Shown: positions 1 through 7,742, counted from the first letter of the stretch. The stretch: DNA of 17,222 nucleotides from an uncultured Burkholderiaceae bacterium (GCA_937871985.1 CALMPB010000074.1:1-17222); one strand, 5' to 3'. Notes: a model not told the origin generated them from the letters alone. A program made the numbers and translations.

Positions 1-422
1 AACGCCTGGCCATGTACCTGCAGGGCGTGGAAAGCGTCTACGACCTGGTCTGGACGGAAGGCGCCAACGGGCAGCGCGTGCTGTACCGCGACGTCTTTCA
101 CCAGAACGAAGTGGAGCAATCCACCTACAACTTCGAATACGCCTCCACCCCGATGCTGGTGGCCCACTTCAACGACTACGAGGCCGAAGCCTCGCGCCTC
201 ATCGAAGTTCCTCTGGCGCTGCCCGCCTACGAGGCAACGCTCAAGGCGGCCCACACCTTCAATATGCTGGATGCGCGCGGCGCCATCAGCGTCACCGAAC
301 GCGCCGCCTATATCGGCCGCATACGCAACCTGTCGCGCTCCGTCGCCCAGGCCTACTTTGACTCACGAGAAAAACTGGGCTTTCCCATGCTTGGCAATCG
401 CCTCAACACGGAGGCCGCATAA
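1..422 (+). CDS. glyQ: Glycyl-tRNA synthetase alpha subunit, 3' part only
   Basis: C-terminal part of the alpha subunit of the bacterial alpha2-beta2 glycyl-tRNA synthetase, which charges tRNA-Gly in the cytoplasm. The alpha chain carries the class II catalytic core. The reading frame is open from base 3 ([17 protein letters not shown]), a stretch shared with E. coli GlyQ, so the gene starts before the window and the ATG at 12 is internal. About 139 codons are visible; the E. coli protein is 303 residues. The end ([19 protein letters not shown], then a KLGFPML stretch) is typical of the family. The TAA stop at 420-422 shares its last base with the glyS ATG, so the two subunits are probably translated in coupled fashion. 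No truncation or frameshift is visible within the window. Confidence 0.96.
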   Translation, partial: RLAMYLQGVESVYDLVWTEGANGQRVLYRDVFHQNEVEQSTYNFEYASTPMLVAHFNDYEAEASRLIEVPLALPAYEATLKAAHTFNMLDARGAISVTERAAYIGRIRNLSRSVAQAYFDSREKLGFPMLGNRLNTEAA

Positions 423-2575
423 TGACCGCGGCTTCTTCCTCCCTTGAAACCCGCTCCCTGCTGGTCGAGCTGCTTACCGAAGAGCTCCCCCCCAAGGCGC
501 TGAACAAGCTGGGCCTGGCCTTTGCCGAAGGCATCCGCTCGGTGCTGGACAAAAAGAATCTTCTGGGCGAAGGCAGCGCCGTCGCCGATTACGCCACGCC
601 GCGCCGCCTGGCCGTGCACATCAGCCAGGTTCTCGGGCAGGCTCCCGAACAAAGCTACACCGAAAAACTCATGCCGGCATCGGTCGGCCTGACCGCCGAC
701 GGCCAGGCCACGCCCGCCCTGGCCAAGAAGCTCGCCGGCAAGGGCCTGGAACACCTGGGCGTGGATCAGCTCGTCCATGAATCCGACGGCAAGCAGGACT
801 ACCTCTACGCCAAAGGCACGGCCGCCGGCAGCACCCTGGCCGACGGGCTGCAAGAGGCGCTGGATCACGCCATTGCCTCCCTGCCCATTCCCAAGGTCAT
901 GCGCTACCAGTTGGCCGATGGCGTCACCAGCGTCAAGTTCGTGCGGCCCGCCCACCGGCTGGTTGCCCTCTGGGGGAACGACGTCGTCGCCGTGCGCACG
1001 CTGGGGCTGAACGCGGATCGGCTCACGCAGGGCCACCGCTTCATGGCGCCCGCGCCCTTCGCCCTCGATCACGCCGATTCCTACGCGCAGCAACTGCTGT
1101 CCGCCGGCAAGGTGCTGGCCTCGTTCAGCCAGCGCCGCCAGGCCATCGACGAGCAATTGCAGGCCCGCGCCCGGGAGCTTGGCGCCACGCTGGGCAACGA
1201 CCCCGCCGTCGAAGCCCTGCTCGATGAAGTCACCGCCCTGGTCGAGCACCCCACGGTATACGTCGGCCAGTTCGACAAGCAGTTCCTGAGCGTGCCGCCG
1301 GAATGCCTGATCCTCACCATGCGGCTGAACCAGAAGTACTTCCCCTTGTTCGAGCCCGCCACCGACCGGCTCACGCATCGCTTTCTCATCGTCAGCAATA
1401 TGCAGGTCGGCGACCCGTCCAACATCATCCACGGCAACGAGCGCGTGGTTCGGCCGCGTCTGGCCGATGCACAATTCTTTTTCGAGCAGGATCGCAAAAC
1501 GCCCCTGGCCGCGCGCGTCGAAACCCTGGCCAACAGCGTCTACCATAACAAGCTGGGCTCGCAACTGGAACGCGTGGCCCGCGTGCGGGAAATCGCCGGC
1601 TACCTGGCCGGCAAGCTCGACGCCGACGGATCGCTGGCGGATCGCGCAGCCCTGCTGGCCAAGGCCGACCTGAACTCCAATATGGTCGCCGAGTTTCCCG
1701 AGCTGCAAGGCATCATGGGCGCCTACTATGCCCAGGCCGACGGCGAAGCCGACGAAGTCGTGCGCGCCCTGCGCGATCAATACCGCATCCGCATCGACGA
1801 ACCGGCCACGCAGGAAACCATCACGTCGATCATTCTGTTCATTGCGGAACGCGTCGAAACCCTGGTCGGCATCTGGGGCATCGGCCTGGTGCCCACCGGC
1901 GAACGCGACCCCTTCGGCCTGCGCCGCGCCGCGCTGGGCATCATCAGCGCCTTCGAACAGCTTGGCGCCGGCGGCTACCTGGCCATACCGGACGCCGCGG
2001 GGCTGCACATACGCCCGCTGCTGGAACAAGCGGCAAGCGCATTCGGCTCCCATCGCCTGGGCGCCGATACCGTGCCCGAGGTCCTGCACTTCGTCTACGA
2101 GCGCTACCGCAACCTTCTGGGCAACGACTACGACCGCAACGTCATCGACGCCGTGCTCGACCTGCATCCGCCGCTGCACGAAGTCCTGTCCCGCATACAG
2201 GCCTGCGCCAGCTTCGCCGGCCGCTCCGAAGCGGCCAGCCTGGCCGCCGCCAACAAGCGCATCGCCAACCTGCTCAAAAAGACCGACGGCGCCATAGGCC
2301 AGGTCGATTCCGCCCGGCTCACCGAGCCGGCCGAACAGGCGCTGGCCCAGGTCATCGGCCAGCTCAAGCCCCAGGCCGAGGCGCAATTCGCGCAAGGCAA
2401 CTTCACCGACAGCCTGGCCACCATGGCGCAAGCGCGCAGCGCCGTCGATACGTTCTTCGCCGACATCATGGTCATGGCCGAAGACCCGGCGGTGCGCGCC
2501 AACCGCCTGGCCCTGCTCAACGATCTGCACGGCGTCATGAACCGGATCGCCGACATCTCGAGGCTGGCCCAGTGA
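422..2575 (+). CDS. glyS: Glycyl-tRNA synthetase beta subunit
   Basis: Beta subunit of the alpha2-beta2 glycyl-tRNA synthetase; it binds tRNA-Gly and is needed for aminoacylation with GlyQ. The 717 residues are slightly longer than the E. coli chain (689). Family blocks in order: LLVELLTEELPPKAL near the N-terminus, ATPRRLAVHI, FVRPAHRLVALWG, TLGLNADRLTQGHRFM, RLNQKYFPLF, HGNERVVRPRLADAQFFFEQ, then DLNSNMVAEFPELQG, DPFGLRRAALG near residue 500, and a C-terminal DALR-like anticodon-binding region ending with FFADIMVMAEDPAVRANRL. The ATG at 422 overlaps the glyQ stop (TAATG) and has a good SD (GGAGG, 410-414) seven bases upstream, which fixes the start. The TGA at 2573-2575 overlaps the gmhB GTG. 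A 725-codon open frame on the opposite strand is a composition artefact. Confidence 0.98.
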   Translation: MTAASSSLETRSLLVELLTEELPPKALNKLGLAFAEGIRSVLDKKNLLGEGSAVADYATPRRLAVHISQVLGQAPEQSYTEKLMPASVGLTADGQATPALAKKLAGKGLEHLGVDQLVHESDGKQDYLYAKGTAAGSTLADGLQEALDHAIASLPIPKVMRYQLADGVTSVKFVRPAHRLVALWGNDVVAVRTLGLNADRLTQGHRFMAPAPFALDHADSYAQQLLSAGKVLASFSQRRQAIDEQLQARARELGATLGNDPAVEALLDEVTALVEHPTVYVGQFDKQFLSVPPECLILTMRLNQKYFPLFEPATDRLTHRFLIVSNMQVGDPSNIIHGNERVVRPRLADAQFFFEQDRKTPLAARVETLANSVYHNKLGSQLERVARVREIAGYLAGKLDADGSLADRAALLAKADLNSNMVAEFPELQGIMGAYYAQADGEADEVVRALRDQYRIRIDEPATQETITSIILFIAERVETLVGIWGIGLVPTGERDPFGLRRAALGIISAFEQLGAGGYLAIPDAAGLHIRPLLEQAASAFGSHRLGADTVPEVLHFVYERYRNLLGNDYDRNVIDAVLDLHPPLHEVLSRIQACASFAGRSEAASLAAANKRIANLLKKTDGAIGQVDSARLTEPAEQALAQVIGQLKPQAEAQFAQGNFTDSLATMAQARSAVDTFFADIMVMAEDPAVRANRLALLNDLHGVMNRIADISRLAQ

Positions 2576-3108
2576 AACTCGTCATATTGGATCGCGACGG
2601 CGTCATCAACCAGGACAGCAGCGCCTTCGTCAAAAGCCCCGACGAATGGATAGCCCTGCCGGGCAGCCTGGAGGCCATAGCCCGCCTGTCGCAGGCGGGC
2701 TGGCGGGTCGTCGTCGTCAGCAACCAGTCCGGGCTGGCGCGAGGCCTGTTCAGCACCGAAACGCTCAACGCCATCCACGCCAAGATGCGCAGCGAGCTGG
2801 CACAACTGGGCGGACACATCGACTCCATCTTCCTGTGTCCGCACGGGCCGGACGACGGCTGCGCATGCCGCAAGCCCAAACCCGGCATGTTCCTCGATAT
2901 CGCGCACCGCTACGACATCGACCTGCAAAACGTGCCGGCCGTGGGCGATTCCTTGCGCGACCTGCAGGCATCGGCCGCCGCGGGCTGCACGCCCTGGCTG
3001 GTCTTGACCGGCAATGGGCAGAAAACCTGGGATACCGGCGATCTTCCGGCCGGCACGCAAGTGGGCGACAATCTGGCGGCCATCGTCGATCTATGGCTGG
3101 AAACCTGA
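2572..3108 (+). CDS. gmhB: D-glycero-beta-D-manno-heptose 1,7-bisphosphate 7-phosphatase
   Basis: Cytoplasmic HAD-family phosphatase of ADP-heptose synthesis, which supplies heptose for the LPS inner core. It removes the 7-phosphate from heptose 1,7-bisphosphate. The 178 residues match the family length. The nucleophile loop is DRDGVINQDS (Asp7, Asp9), followed by SNQSGLARGLF (50-60). A zinc-binding loop has Cys89, His91, Cys97 and Cys99, followed by RKPKPGMF, and the acidic motif GDSLRD is at 125-130. The zinc loop separates GmhB from histidinol-phosphatase and other HAD relatives, though a related HAD substrate cannot be fully excluded. The start is GTG, overlapping the glyS stop by 4 nt (GTGA), with a weak SD (GAGG, 2560-2563) inside glyS, so expression probably depends on coupling to glyS. 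Confidence 0.95.
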   Translation: MKLVILDRDGVINQDSSAFVKSPDEWIALPGSLEAIARLSQAGWRVVVVSNQSGLARGLFSTETLNAIHAKMRSELAQLGGHIDSIFLCPHGPDDGCACRKPKPGMFLDIAHRYDIDLQNVPAVGDSLRDLQASAAAGCTPWLVLTGNGQKTWDTGDLPAGTQVGDNLAAIVDLWLET

Positions 3109-3111
3109 GCC

Positions 3112-3849
3112 GTGGCCGCCATCCGATCCTTTTTCCTCACCCTGTTCCTGACCGTCACGGTCATTCCCTACGCCCTTGCCTGCATGCTCTGGGCGCCCCT
3201 GCCGCTGCGCATCCGCTACCCGCTGACCACAGGCTGGGCCTCGCTGGCCATCTGGGCGGCCCGGACCATAACCGGCATACGCTGGCAGGTCAAAGGCGTC
3301 GAGAACCTGCCCGACGGCCCCGCCATCGTGTTGTCCAAGCATCAATCCGCCTGGGAAACTCTGTTTCTTCCCACCTTCCTGCCCCGCGAAGCCTGCTTCA
3401 TCTATAAACGGGAGCTGCATCGCATCCCGTTCTTCGGCTGGGGCCTGGCGCTGCTGCGCATGATTCCCATCGATCGGGCCAAAGGACGCGACGCCTTCGA
3501 GCAGGTCGTGCGTGTCGGCCAGCAGCGGCTGGACGAGGGCCGCTGGCCCGTGCTCTTCCCCGAAGGCACCCGCATGGCCCCGGGCAAGACCGGCCGCTAC
3601 AAAATGGGCGGCGCCTTGCTTGCCACCCGCACCGGCGCGGTGGTCATTCCCATCGCCCACAACGCGGGCGAATGCTGGCCGCGCAACGCCTTCATCAAAA
3701 AACCCGGACTCGTCACCGTATCCATCGGCCCGCCCATCGACAGCGCGGGACTCAGCGCCGAAGCGCTGAACCGCAAAGTCCAGCAATGGATAGAAGACGA
3801 AATGCGCCGGCTCAACCCCGAACGCTATGAGTCCGGTTCAGCAACTTGA
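3112..3849 (+). CDS. plsC: 1-acyl-sn-glycerol-3-phosphate acyltransferase (PlsC-type)
   Basis: Inner-membrane acyltransferase expected to convert lysophosphatidic acid to phosphatidic acid in phospholipid synthesis. Of 245 residues, 6-30 form a hydrophobic N-terminal segment and 38-56 a second amphipathic or hydrophobic stretch. The catalytic block is KHQSAWET with His76 or 77. The acidic partner four residues later is Glu, not the usual Asp of the HX4D motif; such HX4E variants occur in proteobacterial PlsC-like proteins. Further motifs are RIPFFGWGL (block II), MIPIDR, and FPEGTR near 149-154 (phosphate binding). It starts with GTG three bases after the gmhB stop and has no clear SD, so coupled translation is likely. 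Its 3' end overlaps the next gene by 23 nt. A related acyltransferase with another lipid substrate is possible. Confidence 0.9.
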   Translation: MAAIRSFFLTLFLTVTVIPYALACMLWAPLPLRIRYPLTTGWASLAIWAARTITGIRWQVKGVENLPDGPAIVLSKHQSAWETLFLPTFLPREACFIYKRELHRIPFFGWGLALLRMIPIDRAKGRDAFEQVVRVGQQRLDEGRWPVLFPEGTRMAPGKTGRYKMGGALLATRTGAVVIPIAHNAGECWPRNAFIKKPGLVTVSIGPPIDSAGLSAEALNRKVQQWIEDEMRRLNPERYESGSAT

Positions 3850-4708
3850 CCTTTTCGGCCCCGACGACGCCGGCCTGAGCCAGGCGGCGCCGTCGGAGCA
3901 GCCCGAACGGCGCCCCGAAGCCATGGCGCCCATCGTCACGTCCTGCCCTCCCGATCTGCCCGCCGGCGCCCGCTGGCGCGAAGTGCGCACCCCGGATCAG
4001 GTGATCGGCTTCGTGCTGCGGCGCTCGCGGCGCAAAAGCATAGGCCTGGTCGTCAACGACGACGGTCTGCAAATCACGGCGCCCGGCTGGGTGACCTTGT
4101 CGCAAATCGACGCCACCATCGTGGAAAAATCGCGCTGGATACTCAAGAAGCTGCAAGTCCGGCAAGCCCGCCAGGAGCAACTGGCCATGGCCGACACCCA
4201 TTGGCAGGATGGCGGCACCATCCCCTACCTGGGAAAAAACATCGTCCTGCGTCTGGGCGAAGCCCCGCACGGACATCGTTTCGAGGGCGAGGCCTTCGCG
4301 CCCGGACAGGGCGACGCCTTGTTCCTGCCCCTGCCGCGCAACGCCGACCACCACCGCGTGCGCGACAGCGCCCATGCCTGGCTGCAACTGCAGGCCAAGG
4401 ACTGGTTCGATCAGCGCCTGGAGCACTTTCAGCAAACCAGCCAGTTGCGGGCCCGGCGCTGGCGCCTGTCGTCGGCGGCCACGCGCTGGGGCTCGTGCAA
4501 CAGCGACGGCAACATCATGCTGAACTGGCGCCTGATTCATTTCGACCGCGCCATCATCGACTATGTCATCGTCCACGAAATCGCCCACCTGAAAGAGCTG
4601 AACCACAGCAAGGACTTCTGGCGCGAAGTCGGGCGGATATTGCCCGGCTTCGAACAAGCGCGCAATGCCCTGCGCCAGCACGACCCGGCCACCTTGCCGC
4701 TCATCTAG
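3827..4708 (+). CDS. YgjP-like (DUF45/COG1451) zinc metallopeptidase-fold protein
   Basis: Predicted soluble zinc-dependent hydrolase of the YgjP/DUF45 group, which shares the WrbP/SprT-like gluzincin fold. The true substrate is not known to me. Residues about 1-45 are a low-complexity, Pro/Ala-rich leader beginning MSPVQQLDLFGPDD. The conserved domain covers about 55-285: RRSRRKSIGLVV (65-76), the WILKKL segment, RWGSC (220-224), then HEIAH (250-254) with Glu251 as catalytic base and NHSKDFW (259-265), whose His260 is the likely third zinc ligand. The 293 residues exceed E. coli YgjP because of the leader. The start overlaps the plsC end by 23 nt and lacks a clear SD; the next Met (codon 33) would drop only the variable leader. 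It is the last gene of the glyQS operon. No signal peptide is visible, so it is probably cytoplasmic. Confidence 0.87.
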   Translation: MSPVQQLDLFGPDDAGLSQAAPSEQPERRPEAMAPIVTSCPPDLPAGARWREVRTPDQVIGFVLRRSRRKSIGLVVNDDGLQITAPGWVTLSQIDATIVEKSRWILKKLQVRQARQEQLAMADTHWQDGGTIPYLGKNIVLRLGEAPHGHRFEGEAFAPGQGDALFLPLPRNADHHRVRDSAHAWLQLQAKDWFDQRLEHFQQTSQLRARRWRLSSAATRWGSCNSDGNIMLNWRLIHFDRAIIDYVIVHEIAHLKELNHSKDFWREVGRILPGFEQARNALRQHDPATLPLI

Positions 4709-4779
4709 GAGTAGGCGCAATCAGGTGAAGCGCACCATCCCGCCCGCCGGCACATGGCGTATCATGGGGCCGTCCACGA

Positions 4780-4802
4780 CATGCGGCCGATTTTGCCGCA
4801 TG
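4780..4802 (+). promoter_or_regulatory. 8-bp perfect inverted repeat in the gloA leader
   Basis: CATGCGGC (4780-4787) and GCCGCATG (4795-4802) are perfect complements around a 7-nt loop (CGATTTT). The element ends 7 bases before the gloA Shine-Dalgarno. It could be a regulator operator or an RNA hairpin near the ribosome binding site. No T-tract follows, so a terminator for the upstream operon is unlikely. The symmetry is seen; the function is inference. Confidence 0.5.
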
Positions 4803-4809
4803 CATTACC

Positions 4810-4815
4810 AAGGAG
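4810..4815 (+). promoter_or_regulatory. Ribosome binding site of gloA
   Basis: AAGGAG, six bases before the ATG at 4822, is near-perfect Shine-Dalgarno sequence. It fixes the gloA start and is much stronger than the sites of the upstream coupled genes, which fits gloA being translated independently. Confidence 0.85.
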
Positions 4816-4821
4816 AATTCA

Positions 4822-5217
4822 ATGCGGCTTTTACACACCATGCTGCGCGTCGGCGACCTGGATCGCTCCCTCGCTTTTTACACCGATGTCCTGGGCATGC
4901 GGCAACTGCGCCGCAAGGATTTTCCCGAAGGCAGGTTTACGCTGGCTTTCGTCGGCTACCAGGAAGAAAGCGAGGGCGCCGCGCTCGAGCTGACCCACAA
5001 TTGGGACACCTCCGAATACACGCTGGGCAACGCCTACGGCCATATCGCCCTGGAAGTCGAGGACGCCTACGCAGCCTGTGAAAAGATCAAGCAAAAGGGC
5101 GGCAAGGTGACCCGCGAAGCGGGCCCCATGAAGCACGGCACCACCATCATCGCCTTTGTGACCGACCCCGACGGCTATCAGATCGAACTGATACAGCGCG
5201 GTTCGCGCGCCAACTAA
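4822..5217 (+). CDS. gloA: Lactoylglutathione lyase (glyoxalase I)
   Basis: Glyoxalase I converts the hemithioacetal of methylglyoxal and glutathione to S-lactoylglutathione, the first step of cytoplasmic methylglyoxal detoxification. At 131 residues it matches the small bacterial nickel-type enzyme (E. coli 135). All four metal ligands lie at the same positions as in E. coli GloA: His5 ([10 protein letters not shown]), Glu56 (ALELTHNW), His74 (AYGHIALEV) and Glu122 (GYQIELIQR). Other family blocks are [12 protein letters not shown] (15-26) and [10 protein letters not shown] (113-122). The two half-domains of the vicinal-oxygen-chelate fold are intact. The start is fixed by the AAGGAG site. 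The gene lies 113 nt after the operon upstream, so it may have its own promoter, though I see no convincing -35/-10 pair. It converges with fadE downstream. Confidence 0.97.
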   Translation: MRLLHTMLRVGDLDRSLAFYTDVLGMRQLRRKDFPEGRFTLAFVGYQEESEGAALELTHNWDTSEYTLGNAYGHIALEVEDAYAACEKIKQKGGKVTREAGPMKHGTTIIAFVTDPDGYQIELIQRGSRAN

Positions 5218-5225
5218 TAAAGCGC

Positions 5226-5255
5226 CGGCCGCCGCGGTTGAGGCCGCGGTGGCCG
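5226..5255. terminator. Hairpin between convergent gloA and fadE
   Basis: A 12-bp GC-rich stem (5226-5237 with 5244-5255, one G-T pair) and a 6-nt loop lie between the gloA stop and the fadE stop. Read on the - strand the hairpin is followed by GGCGCTTTATTAG, a modest T-rich run, so it could serve as an intrinsic terminator for fadE. On the + strand no T-tract follows. A bidirectional role is inferred from its position between two 3' ends. Confidence 0.5.
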
Positions 5256-5264
5256 CACCCAGTG

Positions 5265-7511
5265 TTATGGCGACGGCGCCTCGGGTTTTTGCCTAGGCTG
5301 CCGCGCAAAGGCATCCGGCGCGAAGTCGTCGACATTGATGACGGCGCGTACGGCGGCTTCGGCCTGCTCCAGCAATTGCGCCTGCTCGTCGGTAAGAACG
5401 CCCTTGGCATGCGCCACCCGCCAATCCTTGACCCCTCCGTGCCTGAGCCTGTCCTGCAAAGGCTGCGCCTGCACGACCAGGTCGAAAGCCTGCTCGAGCT
5501 GGGCCACCGAGGCGTGGTTGCAACTGCTCCAGACCGAACCCACCAGGCGGTCGCGCGAATCGGACGGCTCGAGCAGGATGTCGGCGCACAGCGCAGTGAG
5601 CTTGTCGGAAGGCGGCTTGGCCTTCATGCCGGGGGGCTTCAGCAAAAACCGCAGCGCTACGGCCAGCCCGCGCGCGGGAAAATTGAACAGCACGTCGTCG
5701 ATACGTTTTTCGATGGTGAAAAACGCCTGCTCGGCGCACCACCTGAGCAAAGGCAGGTCGGATTCGTGCCGCCCCTCGTCGTGCCAGCGCTTGAGCACCG
5801 CCGAAAGCAGAAAAAGCTCGGCAAGAATATCGCCCAGCCTGGCCGACAGCATTTCCTTGCGCTTGAGCGAGCCGCCCAGGGTAAGCAGGGTAAGTTCCGA
5901 GATCAGCGAAAACGCCGAGGCATACCGGCCCAGGCGCCGGTAATAAGGCGCCGCGAGTCCCGCCTCGGCGGGCGCGGCCGCGAACCTGGCGCCAGTCCAG
6001 GCCTGGCCCACGGCGCGCAAGGCGTTTTTCGCGCTATGCCCCAGGTGCTTCCAGATGACGGCGTCGAAGGCGTCTTCGCCCGCCTGCTGGTCGCTGTCGC
6101 CCAGCGCCGTGACTTCCTGCATGAGATAAGGATGGGCGCGTATGGCGCCCTGGCCGAATACGATGAGATTGCGGGTGAGGATGTTGGCGCCTTCCACGGT
6201 AATGCCCACCGGCAATGCGCGATACAGCCCGCCCAGATAATTGCTGGGGCCGTCGATGACGGCCTTGCCCGCATGCACGTCCATGGCGTCGTTGATGGAC
6301 TGGCGCATGTGCTCGGTGGCGTGCAGCTTCATGATGGCCGACACCACCGAGGGCTTGTGGCCTTGATCCAGGCCGGCGCAGGTAAAGCGCCGGGCGGCTT
6401 CGACCAGATAGGCATTGGCGGCCATGCGCCCCAGCTTTTCCTGGATGCCCTCGAACTTGCCGATGGGAATGCCGAACTGGGTGCGGACGCGCGCATAGGC
6501 GCCCGCCGTATGCGCGGCAAAAATGCATGCCGCGGCGGAAAGCGAAGGCAGGGAAATGCCCCGGCCCGCCGCCAGCGCGCTCATGAGCATGGGCCAGCCC
6601 TGGCCGGCTTTTTCCACGCCCCCGATCAGGGCGTCGAGCGGCACGAAGACATCCACGCCCTGGTTGGGCCCGTTCTGGAAAGCCTGCATCGACGGCAAAT
6701 GGCGGCGCCCGATGGTAATGCCCGGCAGATGGGTGGGCACCAGCGCCACCGAAATGCCCAGCTCGTCGATATCGCCGATGAGATGATCGGGGTCGAATAA
6801 CTTGAAGGCCAGGCCCAGCACTGTGGCAACCGGGCTCAGTGTGATGTAGCGCTTGTGCCAGTTGAGCCGGATGCCGAGCTGCTCGACGCCGTCGACCATT
6901 TGTCTGCACACGATGCCGGTATCTGTCATGGATGCAGCGTCGGAGCCCGCCTCGGGGCTGGTCAGGCCGAAACTGGGAATTTCCAGGCCCCGCGCCAGGC
7001 GCGGCAGCCAATGGTCGCGCTGCGCCTGGGTGCCGAACTGCAGCAGCAATTCGCCCGGCCCCAACGAATTGGGCACCATGACGGTCACCGCCGCGGTCAC
7101 CGAACGCACCGAGATGCGGCTTACCACCTCGGAATGCGCATAGGCGGAGAAACCCAGCCCGCCGTATTCCGGCGGAATGATCATGCCGAAAAAACCGTTG
7201 TCCTTCAGGAAGGCCCAGACTTCGGGAGGAAGGTCGTAGCGGTTCCAGGAAATGTCCCAGTCGTCGAGCATGGCGCACAACTGCGCAACGGGGCCGTCGA
7301 TAAAGGCCCGCTCCGCCGCCGACAGCCCGGCCGGACGTATCTGCGCGAAAGCCTGCCAATCGGGCTGCCCCGAAAACAGCTGGGCATCCCACCAGACGTC
7401 GCCCGCATCGATGGCTTCTTTTTCCGTGGAGGACAAACGGGGCATGGCGACACGAGCCTTGCGGTACAAGGGTTCGGTCAGCCAGCTACGGCGCCAGGAT
7501 CTCCAGTTCAT
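5265..7511 (-). CDS. fadE: FadE-type acyl-CoA dehydrogenase
   Basis: FAD-dependent acyl-CoA dehydrogenase for the first step of fatty acid beta-oxidation, of the large FadE class (748 residues here, 814 in E. coli). Signature blocks shared with E. coli FadE are STEKEAIDAGDVWW (28-41), EYGGLGFSAYAHS (115-127), VPNSLGPGELL (146-156), LTSPEAGSDA (183-192), NWHKRYITLSP (217-227), QNGPNQGVDVFVP (279-291) and ITVEGANILTR (437-447), where Glu440 is the likely catalytic base. The C-terminal part, with GGSLKRKEMLSARLGDIL and ending INVDDF, is the extra domain of this class. The ATG at 7511 is chosen because AAGGA lies five bases upstream and homology starts there; the open frame runs further back to 7649 without family similarity. 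Unlike E. coli FadE it lacks the N-terminal membrane helices. The product converges on gloA. Confidence 0.95.
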   Translation of the reverse strand: MNWRSWRRSWLTEPLYRKARVAMPRLSSTEKEAIDAGDVWWDAQLFSGQPDWQAFAQIRPAGLSAAERAFIDGPVAQLCAMLDDWDISWNRYDLPPEVWAFLKDNGFFGMIIPPEYGGLGFSAYAHSEVVSRISVRSVTAAVTVMVPNSLGPGELLLQFGTQAQRDHWLPRLARGLEIPSFGLTSPEAGSDAASMTDTGIVCRQMVDGVEQLGIRLNWHKRYITLSPVATVLGLAFKLFDPDHLIGDIDELGISVALVPTHLPGITIGRRHLPSMQAFQNGPNQGVDVFVPLDALIGGVEKAGQGWPMLMSALAAGRGISLPSLSAAACIFAAHTAGAYARVRTQFGIPIGKFEGIQEKLGRMAANAYLVEAARRFTCAGLDQGHKPSVVSAIMKLHATEHMRQSINDAMDVHAGKAVIDGPSNYLGGLYRALPVGITVEGANILTRNLIVFGQGAIRAHPYLMQEVTALGDSDQQAGEDAFDAVIWKHLGHSAKNALRAVGQAWTGARFAAAPAEAGLAAPYYRRLGRYASAFSLISELTLLTLGGSLKRKEMLSARLGDILAELFLLSAVLKRWHDEGRHESDLPLLRWCAEQAFFTIEKRIDDVLFNFPARGLAVALRFLLKPPGMKAKPPSDKLTALCADILLEPSDSRDRLVGSVWSSCNHASVAQLEQAFDLVVQAQPLQDRLRHGGVKDWRVAHAKGVLTDEQAQLLEQAEAAVRAVINVDDFAPDAFARQPRQKPEAPSP

Positions 7512-7516
7512 GACTT

Positions 7517-7521
7517 TCCTT
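7517..7521 (-). promoter_or_regulatory. Ribosome binding site deciding the fadE start
   Basis: On the - strand AAAAAGGAAAGTC precedes the ATG at 7511, giving an AAGGA core five bases upstream. This supports the start at 7511 over the longer open frame that reaches 7649. Confidence 0.75.
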
Positions 7522-7523
7522 TT

Positions 7524-7547
7524 TGATGCACGCTGTGATGCACGCTG
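7524..7547. repeat. Tandem 12-bp direct repeat in the fadE leader
   Basis: TGATGCACGCTG occurs twice with no gap (7524-7535 and 7536-7547), both copies identical. The pair ends three bases from the fadE Shine-Dalgarno core on the - strand. It may be a repeated regulator half-site, a leader RNA element, or a simple slippage duplication; the sequence alone does not decide. Confidence 0.75.
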
Positions 7548-7583
7548 CGTTTTCCCACAATGCCTTTCTTCAAAGCTTACCTC

Positions 7584-7611
7584 ATTATCCGCCAGTTGAC
7601 GGGCGCTTGAA
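7584..7611 (-). promoter_or_regulatory. Possible fadE promoter
   Basis: On the - strand GATAAT (+ strand 7584-7589) resembles a sigma-70 -10 box in five of six bases. A weak -35 candidate TTCAAG (7606-7611) lies upstream with a 16-bp spacer. It sits about 75 bases before the fadE ATG, upstream of the tandem repeat. The -35 match is poor, so this is tentative. Confidence 0.33.
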
Positions 7612-7742
7612 CAGCCGCAATGGCGGCCCCGCCTGGATCGCCGCCGCATTTAATGCGTGCCAGCGGCGGCAGACTCTGCGACAATTCCACAGCACCATCA
7701 ATCCCCCATGGCATCCTAGCGGCTTCGGCCAAATCCTCGTTC

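Noticed and set aside
353..2530. 725-codon open frame on the - strand opposite glyS
   Set aside because: It lies fully antisense to a clear glyS, has a Gly/Ala/Val/Gln-rich low-information product, and no family motif. GC-rich codon bias leaves such frames open.
4760..4765. TATCAT as a -10 box for gloA
   Set aside because: No -35 like sequence at 16-18 bp upstream and no extended -10; too weak to report as a promoter.
5238..6800. 520-codon + strand frame opposite fadE
   Set aside because: Antisense to a well-supported fadE; the product is Arg/Gly/Gln-rich with no recognisable domain.
7645..7657. CGCATT-T-AATGCG palindrome in the fadE / SpmA-SpmB gap
   Set aside because: Only six paired bases per arm around a one-base centre; expected by chance in a window of this size and no promoter element is nearby.
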